NCBI GenBank assembly: GCA_013375385.1
Contig: JABXJY010000094.1
Location: 1 to 9,247 of the forward strand
Direction of reading: 5' to 3'
Length of the DNA stretch: 9,247 nt
Source: Desulfobacterales bacterium
GTDB taxonomy: Bacteria > Desulfobacterota > DSM-4660 > Desulfatiglandales > B25-G16
Position 1 is the stretch's first letter, and every line of letters begins with the position of its first letter. This document shows, in pieces, positions 1 to 6,560 of this stretch. Under the pieces are notes generated by a model, which saw nothing but the letters and a program-made list of their open reading frames with translations, was not told the origin of the DNA and ran no database searches. Position numbers and translations under genes: made by a program.

Positions 1-551
1 GATTGAGCAGCCTTTCCTCGATGGGCGATCTCACCCCTCAAGGTCACATACTTGTCGAGTTTTTCGCGGGCTCTCGCTATTGTCATCTTTTTTGGCCATG
101 TCCATGAGGATGAGACATGTGGCATGCCCAAAGCGTACAAAAACAACTGGTCTATATTTTGGGTCTTTGGTGTGTTTACTTTCCTATTCCTTTGATCCTG
201 TAAACGCTGAAGGCGATCTTGAAGGACTGCCTTCCAACCGTCGCCGGTGAGAGACCAAACGGCTAACTCGTTCACATCGGTTTTGAGTTCCTTCGCGATC
301 ATCTGCTTGATTTCTTTGGGTAAGGCATCTGCAGTGTTCGCGTATTTTACAATATGCTCGAGTCCCTCCGCAGCAATGTCTTCACAATAGGCCTCCCAGA
401 AAGAAGTTATAAGGACAATAGCAGACTTGTTCAGGACTTCGAGCCTATATCGACGGCCTGGTGCCGTTCCGCCTTTTTCTTGATGGATCTTCAGAAGCCG
501 CTCGATATCGCTGGCATTCTGATTAAAGGCTTTCCATGCTTTGCTTGGCAT
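1..551 (-). CDS. HEPN (RiboL-PSP-HEPN-like) putative RNase, C-terminus beyond window
   Basis: The frame is uninterrupted from an ATG at 551 to the window edge: 183 codons, with the end not seen. A TAG lies two codons before the ATG, so this is the first possible start; an AGGA sits very close upstream. Visible features are a helical N-terminus, a SFWEAYCEDIA segment (residues 50-60), and R172-GEIA-H177, the R-x4-H signature of HEPN ribonucleases. The WEAY-type segment plus a late RxxxxH is the layout of the RiboL-PSP HEPN family. That family is known from toxin-antitoxin, abortive-infection and other RNA-targeting conflict systems. The HEPN assignment is fairly secure. Actual RNase activity, target and partner are inferred. 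It lies 64 bp downstream of a small membrane-protein gene on the same strand and is probably co-transcribed with it. The C-terminal domain, which might distinguish a plain HEPN protein from a fusion, is off the window. Confidence 0.8.
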   Translation of the reverse strand, partial: MPSKAWKAFNQNASDIERLLKIHQEKGGTAPGRRYRLEVLNKSAIVLITSFWEAYCEDIAAEGLEHIVKYANTADALPKEIKQMIAKELKTDVNELAVWSLTGDGWKAVLQDRLQRLQDQRNRKVNTPKTQNIDQLFLYALGMPHVSSSWTWPKKMTIARAREKLDKYVTLRGEIAHRGKAAQ

Positions 552-615
552 ATCCTAAGAACATCCTATGACGCTAACAATTGAGTGGGATTTTTTTCGA
601 AAGTATTAAGCAGTC

Positions 616-915
616 TTATTCTCTCCAGTCCTCCAGCCTGATTAGTTCTTTGCCGGGGTGGTGGTGGTTCCAGAGTCGGGCCGCGTTGTCCTTGATGATT
701 TTTGGGAGATCAATGTCTTCTAATTGCCATTCAAGGACCCGGCGCCTCTTTTCAATTGTATAAAATCTGGCTAACAGCCAGAGCCAGAGTAGTGCTACGG
801 TTGATTGTTCGGCGGCAGGGGAACGGTCTTTTACATTGAGCGTGAGAGAGCTGCAACTTGGGGAGATGAGCAGAAGACTCAGGAGAAGGCCGCTCTGATA
901 ATGATATCTTTTCAC
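616..915 (-). CDS. small membrane or lipoprotein-like protein of unknown function (99 aa)
   Basis: I do not recognise a family. The start is GTG at 915, strongly supported by a GGAGGT Shine-Dalgarno at 922-927 with 6 nt spacing. The N-terminus (KRYHYQ, then a Leu-rich stretch at residues 9-17, then SPSC with Cys21) resembles a signal peptide or an atypical lipobox with Pro at -2. A second hydrophobic, Trp-rich stretch (about residues 38-53) is followed by a basic IEKRRR segment and an amphipathic C-terminal tail rich in Trp, His and Asp/Glu. The protein could be a lipoprotein with an extra membrane segment, or simply two membrane spans. It is the first gene of a short minus-strand unit with its own promoter-like sequence, and the HEPN gene follows. 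A role as membrane partner of the HEPN protein is inference only. Confidence 0.65.
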   Translation of the reverse strand: MKRYHYQSGLLLSLLLISPSCSSLTLNVKDRSPAAEQSTVALLWLWLLARFYTIEKRRRVLEWQLEDIDLPKIIKDNAARLWNHHHPGKELIRLEDWRE

Positions 916-956
916 AGGCAGACCTCCGCTGTTTGGTAGTAATTCCTATGTACCTC

Positions 957-986
957 TTACTACATCTCAACAACTGCCTTTGTCAA
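957..986 (-). promoter_or_regulatory. sigma70-like promoter for the small membrane protein-HEPN unit
   Basis: On the minus strand a perfect TTGACA (-35, 981-986) is followed after 18 bp by TAGTAA (-10, 957-962). This leaves a leader of about 35 nt before the GGAGGT ribosome-binding site and GTG start at 915. The -35 is consensus and the -10 matches 4 of 6. It gives the left-hand accessory genes their own transcription start, separate from the tRNA-Val operon that terminates at 1061. Confidence 0.55.
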
Positions 987-1060
987 GGCTTTTATGGTCT
1001 TCCCATCTATCAAGAGTAATCTTTTAGTGAGCACTTGGCTTTGATACAACATTACCAGAA

Positions 1061-1092
1061 AAATAGAAAAGCCCATTCATCCAGAACGGGCT
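1061..1092 (-). terminator. Rho-independent terminator after tRNA-Val
   Basis: Read on the minus strand, 1092-1084 (AGCCCGTTC) pairs with 1078-1070 (GAATGGGCT): a 9-bp stem with one G-T pair and a 5-nt loop. It is followed by the U-rich tract TTTCTATTT. It lies 20 bp past the 3' end of tRNA-Val and closes the lipoprotein-pgsA-tRNA transcription unit. Confidence 0.85.
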
Positions 1093-1112
1093 AACTTATT
1101 GATTTTACAGCA

Positions 1113-1184
1113 TAGGCACGACGGGATTTGAACCCGTGACCTCTACCGTGTCAAGGTAGCGCTCTCCCCCTGAGCTACGCGCCT
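1113..1184 (-). tRNA. tRNA-Val(GAC)
   Basis: Folds as a full cloverleaf of 72 nt without an encoded CCA. The acceptor stem (AGGCGCG at 1184-1178 with CGTGCCT at 1120-1114) has seven pairs including one G-T. The D-stem is GCTC/GAGC, the anticodon stem CTACC/GGTAG with loop TTGACAC (anticodon GAC), and the T-arm ACGGG-TTCAAAT-CCCGT. The discriminator is A at 1113. It reads GUC and GUU valine codons. It sits 35 bp after the pgsA stop codon on the same strand with no visible terminator between them, so it is probably cut from the 3' end of the pgsA transcript. Confidence 0.97.
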
Positions 1185-1219
1185 ATTAATGTCTATCTAT
1201 CAATTCCCCTATTACCATG

Positions 1220-1765
1220 TCAAGCGAAATTACTGTTGGCCCCCTGACTCAGAATAACCATTCCAATCCTGATGTATTGAAGCCCTGAGGCTATGGTCAA
1301 TAGGGCTGCCAGCCAGAAAACGTATGTTCTAATAAATTCTATATTCAGATAGCCATGTGATAGTACAACCAAAATGGTGGCCGCCTGTATTACTGTTGTT
1401 GCCTTGCTCAAGAGCGAGGGTTTGATCTTGACTTCATAGCCGTTCAGATAGAGTATCAGAACCCCCAGCAGAATAATGACATCTCTGCTTATAGTTAAAA
1501 CAGCAAGCCAGGATGGAATCATCTTCAACACGGCTAATGTAACGTAAGCAGTCATAAGGAGGATCTTGTCAGCCAAGGGATCAAGGTGGGCCCCCAGATT
1601 GCTTTTCTGATGGAAAATCTTTGCTATAAAGCCATCCAGGACATCACTGATACTGGCAATAATGAAGATGATGAGAGCGCCTAGGGTCCTATCATTGATG
1701 ATATATATTATAAAAATGGGAACAAGAATAATCCTTAATATGGTAATCAGATTTGGAATAGTCAT
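1220..1765 (-). CDS. pgsA: CDP-diacylglycerol--glycerol-3-phosphate 3-phosphatidyltransferase
   Basis: Inner-membrane enzyme that makes phosphatidylglycerophosphate from CDP-diacylglycerol and glycerol-3-phosphate, the committed step to phosphatidylglycerol and cardiolipin. The 181-residue length is normal for the family. The N-terminal MTIPNLITILRI, multiple hydrophobic helices, and the CDP-alcohol phosphotransferase signature D41-xx-D44-G45-xx-A48-K49 ... G58-xxx-D62-xxx-D66 identify it. The usual AR pair of the signature is AK here. The start ATG (1765) overlaps the stop of the preceding gene as ATGA, so translation is likely coupled. tRNA-Val follows on the same strand. Other CDP-alcohol transferases are possible, but the opening residues and LDPLADK favour PgsA. 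Confidence 0.93.
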   Translation of the reverse strand: MTIPNLITILRIILVPIFIIYIINDRTLGALIIFIIASISDVLDGFIAKIFHQKSNLGAHLDPLADKILLMTAYVTLAVLKMIPSWLAVLTISRDVIILLGVLILYLNGYEVKIKPSLLSKATTVIQAATILVVLSHGYLNIEFIRTYVFWLAALLTIASGLQYIRIGMVILSQGANSNFA

Positions 1766-2994
1766 CGTATAACCAACGTAAAGCCCTGGTCACTTAACTC
1801 ACTAACCTCAAATGAAAAAGGCCTTTTCGGATGATTCAGTACCTTTTCGGCCAATCCCTTTGAGCTTCCACTCGTCTTCACAGATACCTTTACTGAGTCT
1901 CTCTTTAGGCTTCTCTCTAATGCTGATTTTATCTCAGGAAAATTCTCTTTCAAGAACTCCTTAAATTCTCGAAGCGCTCTCCAACTCTTAAAGCCCTCTA
2001 TCACTATGATAATCCTGTTAACAATGTTTTGGGCAGGTTTGACCCCCTCAATGATGTAGGGTATCATATCATTAGCCCAGCTGTTAATAGCTAACCCTAT
2101 TGCACTCTTTTTATCTTTCCTACTTCTGCCCACTGTCCCTTCCCTGTAACCCTGAGCAACTATTGCTCCATCCACAACCTTTATGGCCCTTAGAAATACT
2201 GATGCCCTCGATGCCCCATATAGATTTGCTTCACCGGCTATTACTATCTGGGCAGATAGAAGTTTGCCCCATTTGACTGCTTCCTCAACGGTCAATTCTG
2301 CATTGAGCATACCCTCCTCGTAGCTTTCTTCCGGAGGGAAAAAGGATCTGTTGATAATCCTGAAGCCCCTGTCTTCAAAGGCGCTACTAAGAGATAGATC
2401 CATCTGGGTGAGTGATGTCTGGCGAGAAGGATCACCCCACCAATAGATGGCTGAAGAACCTTTCTTCTTCTCTGAAACCAGGAAAAGAACATCAATCTGG
2501 ATGCTATCAGTCCTGCCCAATCCCAGATTCTTGAGTTTCTGCTCCAATACAGCCTCATTGACCCGAACCTTCATCAATACCCTAACGTGTCTGTCAGTCC
2601 TGACCTCAGAGATTAGTTGGTAGTCCTGTATCTCCTCCTTTGTTTTTGACAGTATTTCTTCATCCAATCTCTGAAGATTATTGGCCATAGCCTGGGAGCC
2701 CAGCCTTTGGATAAGATATTCCTCAAGGGCCTTTGAAAAGGCCTGGGATATGGCCTTGTTTCGAGCAAGGGCAATGTTTTCCTTAACGATTATGCCTGTT
2801 CCTGTCACTATTCGTTCACCGGGAACAGCCTCCTTCATCTCCTGAGCTAGAGAATCCTTTATGAGGAGATTCAAGACGAGAGACACAAGAAAGAGCAAGA
2901 AAAGACAGAGATGCAAAAAAGGTAACGTACTGTCAAAAAAACAGGGGAGCTTATCACCCCCCACTCTATCTCTGAGGTCTTTCGTCTTCTTCAT
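1762..2994 (-). CDS. FlgT N-terminal-domain-like exported protein (410 aa)
   Basis: Probable periplasmic or envelope protein. A basic N-terminus is followed by a long hydrophobic stretch (about residues 24-45) and a plausible signal-peptidase site near SLA-QE (residues 48-52), so it is exported or anchored by that helix. Residues about 60-155 carry the pattern of FlgT N-terminal/LPP20-type domains: a beta strand (RIVTGTGIIV), then ALARNKAISQAFSKALEEYL (an A-rich helix), then a second strand with VRVLMKVRVNEAVL. Residues about 165-300 look like a mixed alpha/beta domain that could match the FlgT middle domain. In Vibrio, FlgT forms the H ring of the flagellar basal body, but no flagellar gene is nearby, so a flagellar role is not supported. 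An AAAGG ribosome-binding site precedes the ATG by 7 nt. It lies 22 bp after the SLH lipoprotein and overlaps pgsA by 4 bp. Confidence 0.6.
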   Translation of the reverse strand: MKKTKDLRDRVGGDKLPCFFDSTLPFLHLCLFLLFLVSLVLNLLIKDSLAQEMKEAVPGERIVTGTGIIVKENIALARNKAISQAFSKALEEYLIQRLGSQAMANNLQRLDEEILSKTKEEIQDYQLISEVRTDRHVRVLMKVRVNEAVLEQKLKNLGLGRTDSIQIDVLFLVSEKKKGSSAIYWWGDPSRQTSLTQMDLSLSSAFEDRGFRIINRSFFPPEESYEEGMLNAELTVEEAVKWGKLLSAQIVIAGEANLYGASRASVFLRAIKVVDGAIVAQGYREGTVGRSRKDKKSAIGLAINSWANDMIPYIIEGVKPAQNIVNRIIIVIEGFKSWRALREFKEFLKENFPEIKSALERSLKRDSVKVSVKTSGSSKGLAEKVLNHPKRPFSFEVSELSDQGFTLVIR

Positions 2995-3016
2995 AGAATA
3001 GCCTTTAACAAAGTCC

Positions 3017-4192
3017 TTAGACTATCTTTAGAGCTTCCTTGAGTTTTCTTATGGACAATACAGCATCTGCCCCTAACACGCTGCCCATGGGGTCAAAAAT
3101 ATTTTGTCTGATACCTCCTTTGGCCTCGATAATACCTCTGGTGGTGCAGACTATGATTGCATTAAAGTATGGAGCATCATTCCTAACGTCATCAAATGGG
3201 GAGACATTCCCTGCATACTTGGTAGCCAGAGCAGGATCATTGGTAATGGTGCTGATAATATCAGCAATCATCATGGCAAAACTTGCCCTGGTAATACATT
3301 CATTTGGGGCAAAGGTTCCATCTGGAAAGGTACCCAGGCCCTTTACTCCCAACCCAATCACTACCTGAACATCGGTCTCTAGTGGATGACCCTGCACATC
3401 CACCGGAATTGGTATCTCTTGAGGAGAAGAACCCCCTTCCGGCGATTTCAAAGATGCGCCATACTTATCTGGCCTGTACTTCCCATAGATTGTATCCAGC
3501 TTAAGTTCCTGAATGAAAAGGGCAGCAACATCAACCCTTGTAACCTTTTCCAGAAGGGCCACCTTTTTCCCGATTAATGTCTCCGGCATGGCCCTCTCAA
3601 TCTTTTGAACATGCTTCAGGTGATGCTCAGCCTTGTCTACCAAAGTCTTGTTGATTTCCAAAACCTTTCTGAATGCCTCTGCCGCATTGCTGAATCTATA
3701 GGCCTCCTTATAGGCTATGCCCATATAGAAATAGGGATCGGGCAGATCGGGCAAATAGGTGAGTGTCTTTCTGGCCTGTTCAAAGTATCTCTCTACATCC
3801 TCCAGCCAGTCTCTACCCTTTTGCCGGGTATGCAAGCGCATAATTCCTACATAAGTCAGCGCCCTTTCTTCCTTGCTCTCAGCCAACTTCTCTGCCTGGG
3901 ACATGGTTTTGAAGGCAGAAATAAAATCCCCCTTATGCCCTAAGAACAAACCCAACCCCCTGTAAGCTGGAGAGTATTTGTGATCAAGTTCTCTGGCCAG
4001 GCTAAATTCCCTTTCCGCATCCAAGAGCCTACCAGTCTCCAGCAGTTTCATACCGCTAGAAACATGGTGTTCTGGTGTATCGAGGGTGCTTATCGGCACT
4101 CTCGCCTTAGGGGCACAACCACCTGTTATGAGTATAGAAGAATAGAAGGCTAAAAAGACAAAAGAAGTGAACCTATAGCCAAAACGCTTCAT
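3017..4192 (-). CDS. TPR- and SLH-domain lipoprotein (391 aa)
   Basis: Predicted envelope lipoprotein. The signal peptide ends ILITGGC with Cys26 as the acylation site; Thr at -3 is not the classic Leu. Residues about 42-110 and 150-183 hold tetratricopeptide repeats (for example ALTYVGIMRL and YFYMGIAYKEAYRFSNAAEAFRK-type helices). The C-terminal half has S-layer-homology-like units: a remnant near 218-231 (TRVDVAALFIQEL), a clear one at about 275-311 (GVKGLGTFPDGTFAPN then TRASFAMMIADII), and a third at 333-388 beginning FDDV. Known SLH domains bind cell-wall or envelope polymers; in a Gram-negative cell a peptidoglycan or outer-membrane organising role is inferred. A perfect AAAGGAGG at 4201-4208, 8 nt before the ATG, fixes the start. 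It heads the unit with the FlgT-like gene, pgsA and tRNA-Val, preceded by a long leader. Confidence 0.85.
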   Translation of the reverse strand: MKRFGYRFTSFVFLAFYSSILITGGCAPKARVPISTLDTPEHHVSSGMKLLETGRLLDAEREFSLARELDHKYSPAYRGLGLFLGHKGDFISAFKTMSQAEKLAESKEERALTYVGIMRLHTRQKGRDWLEDVERYFEQARKTLTYLPDLPDPYFYMGIAYKEAYRFSNAAEAFRKVLEINKTLVDKAEHHLKHVQKIERAMPETLIGKKVALLEKVTRVDVAALFIQELKLDTIYGKYRPDKYGASLKSPEGGSSPQEIPIPVDVQGHPLETDVQVVIGLGVKGLGTFPDGTFAPNECITRASFAMMIADIISTITNDPALATKYAGNVSPFDDVRNDAPYFNAIIVCTTRGIIEAKGGIRQNIFDPMGSVLGADAVLSIRKLKEALKIV

Positions 4193-4238
4193 AGCCTCAA
4201 CCTCCTTTGAGTATCCCTCTTACTGATGATTAGATCAC

Positions 4239-4250
4239 CTATTGCAATAG
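4239..4250. promoter_or_regulatory. perfect 12-bp palindrome, candidate operator
   Basis: CTATTGCAATAG reads identically on both strands. It lies in the 151-bp gap between miaA and the SLH lipoprotein gene, about 47 bp upstream of the lipoprotein start. A second, shorter dyad (TGAT-TAG-ATCA, 4226-4236) lies next to it. The position suits a regulator-binding site or a small RNA hairpin in the leader. No known regulator consensus was recognised. Confidence 0.3.
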
Positions 4251-4325
4251 TGGCAGCCCGTGTTGATAGCTCGATCTAGGACAGCCGTCACCCTACGCTT
4301 TTGCAAAAATTTAAAGCGCTTTTTC

Positions 4326-4354
4326 ACTCTAAATAAAAACATCTCAAAGGTCAA
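4326..4354 (-). promoter_or_regulatory. candidate sigma70 promoter inside the 3' end of miaA
   Basis: On the minus strand TTGACC (4349-4354) is followed after 17 bp by TAGAGT (4326-4331): 5/6 and 4/6 matches to consensus with ideal spacing. It would start the SLH lipoprotein-FlgT-like-pgsA-tRNA-Val transcript with a leader of about 125 nt. The leader contains a 7-bp GCGCTTT/AAAGCGT hairpin and the 12-bp palindrome. No convincing terminator follows miaA, so readthrough from truA-miaA may also contribute. Confidence 0.4.
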
Positions 4355-5279
4355 GTCTTTGCATAAATGCCATTACCGTATTGATTATGTCTGGCTTATC
4401 ATCCGGATTCACCCAGACTATGTCAGAATCAGCCCTGAGCCATGTAAGCTGTCTCTTTGCATACCGCCTTGTATCTCGTTGAATGAGCCTGGTTGCCTCA
4501 TCGAGATTCCATCTACCCTTGAGATAACCTACGATGTGCCGGTAACCGATAGCCTGCATCGGCTTGAGCTCTGGACTATACCCCATCGTGAGAAGTCTTT
4601 CAATCTCGCTAATGAGGCCTGAGTCGATCATCGACATGGTGCGTCTGTTAATCCTGGTGTAGAGAACCTGCCTGTCAACGTTCAGGCTGAGGTTGAGCGC
4701 GAGAAAGCCCGTATCAGAAAAACCATGCTTCCTGGTGAGCTCAGAAAAGGGGAACCCGGTAAGATGAATTACCTCCAGTGCCCTCATAATTCTGACCTTA
4801 TCCATCGGGTGTATGCTATTCGCCGCTCCCCTATCAAGCCTCGATAATCTTTGATACAGAAAGGAGGGACCTCTCTCTTCACATTCTTCCCGCAAGCTCT
4901 GTCTTAATTCTGGCTTAGACGGCGGACACGCAAATAGCCCCCCCAAAAGGGCCTTGACATAGAGCCCTGTTCCGCCAACCACAAGAGTAGGTATCTTTTT
5001 TACATTGAGATCCTTGATTATTGGAAGGGCATGAAGGCGAAATAATGCGGCATTGAATTCTTGATCAGGATCAACAATATCTATAAGGTGATGGGGAATT
5101 CCTTTCCTCTCAGATACACGAAGCTTTGCTGTACCTATATCCATGCCCCTGTAGACCTGCATGGAATCCGCGTTAATTATCTCGCCACCCAACATTAAGG
5201 CTAACTCAACAGCCAGGAGACTCTTTCCTGAACAGGTTGGCCCGCTTATAATAATTAACTTAGGGAAATCCTCTACCAT
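4344..5279 (-). CDS. miaA: tRNA dimethylallyltransferase
   Basis: Transfers a dimethylallyl group from DMAPP to N6 of A37 in tRNAs that read UNN codons (i6A37), a modification that stabilises codon pairing. The 311-residue length is typical. Visible signatures are the P-loop G13-PTCSGK-S20, D38-SMQVYRGMDIGTAK (the DSxQ(I/V)Y motif that recognises the tRNA adenosine), IPHHLIDIVDP, GGTGLYVKALLGG, RALEVIHLTG, and the C-terminal YAKRQLTWLR. The start is ATG at 5279 with a poor ribosome-binding site. It lies 37 bp after truA on the same strand, so both anticodon-arm modification genes probably share a transcript. The enzyme acts in the cytoplasm. Confidence 0.97.
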   Translation of the reverse strand: MVEDFPKLIIISGPTCSGKSLLAVELALMLGGEIINADSMQVYRGMDIGTAKLRVSERKGIPHHLIDIVDPDQEFNAALFRLHALPIIKDLNVKKIPTLVVGGTGLYVKALLGGLFACPPSKPELRQSLREECEERGPSFLYQRLSRLDRGAANSIHPMDKVRIMRALEVIHLTGFPFSELTRKHGFSDTGFLALNLSLNVDRQVLYTRINRRTMSMIDSGLISEIERLLTMGYSPELKPMQAIGYRHIVGYLKGRWNLDEATRLIQRDTRRYAKRQLTWLRADSDIVWVNPDDKPDIINTVMAFMQRLDL

Positions 5280-5316
5280 TGGTCAATTGTCAGCAGCCAG
5301 TTGTCATGGGCACTAC

Positions 5317-6072
5317 TCAATACTTGACATCCTTCAAATATAGTCCCCCGGGTGGAGCCTTGGCACCAAGATGCTGTCGGTCCTTTGATTCTACTATCTC
5401 TATGAAACGAGCGACACTGATTTCCCCGAGGCCTACCTTAACAATTGCCCCCATGATATTTCTGACCATATGCCTTAGGAAGCCGTTTGCCTCAAAATTA
5501 AAGCTCAGGAGATTATCTTTCAGGATCTCAACTCTTGCCTGAATCATGTTTCTTACTGGGTCAATCTCGCCATCTCCAGCAGAACAAAAAGAAGAGAAAT
5601 CATGGGTTCCCTTGATAATCTCCAGGCACTCCTCCATGACCTGCAAATCAAGCAAGCGGGATATGTGCCACGCATAGTGCCTGAGAAAAGGGGACAGCAG
5701 TTTCTGGTTATGAATCCTGTATTCATAGACCTTGCTTTTGGCGCTATACCTGGCATGAAAATCAAGAGGGGCATACCCTGCTTCTTTAATAATAATGCTG
5801 TCGGGAAGAAGGGAATTGAGGCCTTTCACAAAGACAGGAGGGGTTATGGCGGTAGAAACTCTGAAGTTTGCCACTTGATTGAGGGCATGAACACCGGCAT
5901 CTGTCCTCCCTGAGGCAATGAGGGAGACAGATTTGCCTACCATGATGCCTATTTTTTCCTCGACAGTCCCCTGTATGGTAGGCCTATCAGGTTGGCGCTG
6001 CCATCCAAAATAGCCAGTTCCGTCATAGCTAATGACTAATTTTATATTTTTTTCCTCTCTGCTGTTTGCCAC
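5317..6072 (-). CDS. truA: tRNA pseudouridine(38-40) synthase
   Basis: Converts uridines 38-40 of many tRNA anticodon stems to pseudouridine. The 251-residue length is normal. IKLVISYDGTGYFGWQRQ (from about residue 10) is the standard TruA opening; GRTDAGVHA carries the catalytic aspartate D58; KVYEYRI and GFLRHMVRNIMG are the later conserved motifs. The start chosen is GTG at 6072, giving MANSREEKN before the conserved core. No ATG is available and the ribosome-binding site directly before GTG is weak (GGAA). A strong AAGGAG lies 25 nt upstream but serves a TTG-started four-codon frame that stops before the GTG. The gene follows the rpsI terminator, so expression may depend on partial readthrough. 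It is followed by miaA. Confidence 0.96.
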   Translation of the reverse strand: MANSREEKNIKLVISYDGTGYFGWQRQPDRPTIQGTVEEKIGIMVGKSVSLIASGRTDAGVHALNQVANFRVSTAITPPVFVKGLNSLLPDSIIIKEAGYAPLDFHARYSAKSKVYEYRIHNQKLLSPFLRHYAWHISRLLDLQVMEECLEIIKGTHDFSSFCSAGDGEIDPVRNMIQARVEILKDNLLSFNFEANGFLRHMVRNIMGAIVKVGLGEISVARFIEIVESKDRQHLGAKAPPGGLYLKDVKY

Positions 6073-6075
6073 AGT

Positions 6076-6103
6076 TTATTCCGTGATCAAGGCAGCACTC
6101 CTT
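6076..6103 (-). promoter_or_regulatory. strong Shine-Dalgarno with a four-codon TTG minigene ahead of truA
   Basis: On the minus strand AAGGAG (6098-6103) is followed by a 7-nt spacer and TTG-ATC-ACG-GAA-TAA (6090-6076). One codon later comes the truA GTG, in the same frame. The ideal ribosome-binding site therefore does not serve truA directly. It may be a leader minigene, an ancestral truA start cut off by a TAA, or coincidence. Confidence 0.3.
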
Positions 6104-6112
6104 GACATTCTA

Positions 6113-6139
6113 AACAAAAAGGGAAGGCACAGCCTTCCC
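6113..6139 (-). terminator. Rho-independent terminator after rpsI
   Basis: Minus-strand GGGAAGGC (6139-6132), a 3-nt loop TGT, then GCCTTCCC (6128-6121): a perfect 8-bp GC-rich stem followed by TTTTTGTT (6120-6113). It lies 28 bp after the rpsI stop codon and separates the highly expressed ribosomal unit from truA-miaA. Because no good promoter is visible between it and truA, it may act as an attenuating terminator. Confidence 0.9.
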
Positions 6140-6167
6140 CCCTAGGATAATTATCCGGATATCCTGA

Positions 6168-6560
6168 CTATCTCTTGGAATATTGAAATCTCGCTCTGGC
6201 AGATCGCAGTCCATACTTTTTGCGTTCCTTTATTCGAGGGTCCCTGGTGAGCAAACCTGCCTTTTTTAAGGGCTCCCTGAATTCAGGACTTATCTTCAGA
6301 AGGGCTCGACTTATGCCATGCTTAATGGCCCCAACCTGACCGGAAAATCCTCCTCCCTTAACATTTACGGTAATATTGTACCTGCCCGTGGTATTTGTCA
6401 GGTCAAGGGGTTGGGAAACAATCATCCTGGCTGTCTCAGTACTTAGATACTCATCTACGGGTCTCCTGTTAATAATGATATTTCCATCACCTAATTGCAT
6501 CCAGACCCTTGCTATCGAAGTCTTTCTTTTGCCTGTAGCGTAATATCTTTCTTCCGCCAT
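6168..6560 (-). CDS. rpsI: 30S ribosomal protein S9
   Basis: Small-subunit protein in the 30S head, whose C-terminal tail reaches the P-site tRNA. The 130 residues match the family length. The signatures are complete: YYATGKRKTSIARVW at the N-terminus, GGGFSGQVGAIKHGISRALL in the middle, and LLTRDPRIKERKKYGLRSAR with the final QYSKR tail that contacts tRNA. The ATG directly follows the rplM stop (TAAATG), with a GGAG six nt upstream inside the rplM end, so the two genes are tightly coupled, as in most bacteria. A terminator follows. Confidence 0.99.
   Translation of the reverse strand: MAEERYYATGKRKTSIARVWMQLGDGNIIINRRPVDEYLSTETARMIVSQPLDLTNTTGRYNITVNVKGGGFSGQVGAIKHGISRALLKISPEFREPLKKAGLLTRDPRIKERKKYGLRSARARFQYSKR

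Noticed and set aside
560..600. CTCAATTGTTAGCG upstream of the HEPN gene, resembling an integron attC core site
   Set aside because: No matching R'' core (CGCTAAC on the same strand) at a suitable distance and no stem structure; the core itself departs from GTTRRRY.
752..973. 73-codon minus-strand frame overlapping the 99-residue protein
   Set aside because: Shadow frame; the overlapping GTG-started frame has the GGAGGT ribosome-binding site and a sensible hydrophobic pattern.
1113..1184. tRNA-Val or tRNA-Lys 3' ends as attachment sites of an integrated element
   Set aside because: No direct repeat of either tRNA 3' end was found elsewhere in the window and no integrase is visible.
4193..4325. 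Pieces resembling a GEMM-I cyclic-di-GMP riboswitch (GCAAAAGC, GGGCTGCC) in the lipoprotein leader
   Set aside because: The GAAA tetraloop, its receptor and the paired first half are not found, and the spacing is wrong.
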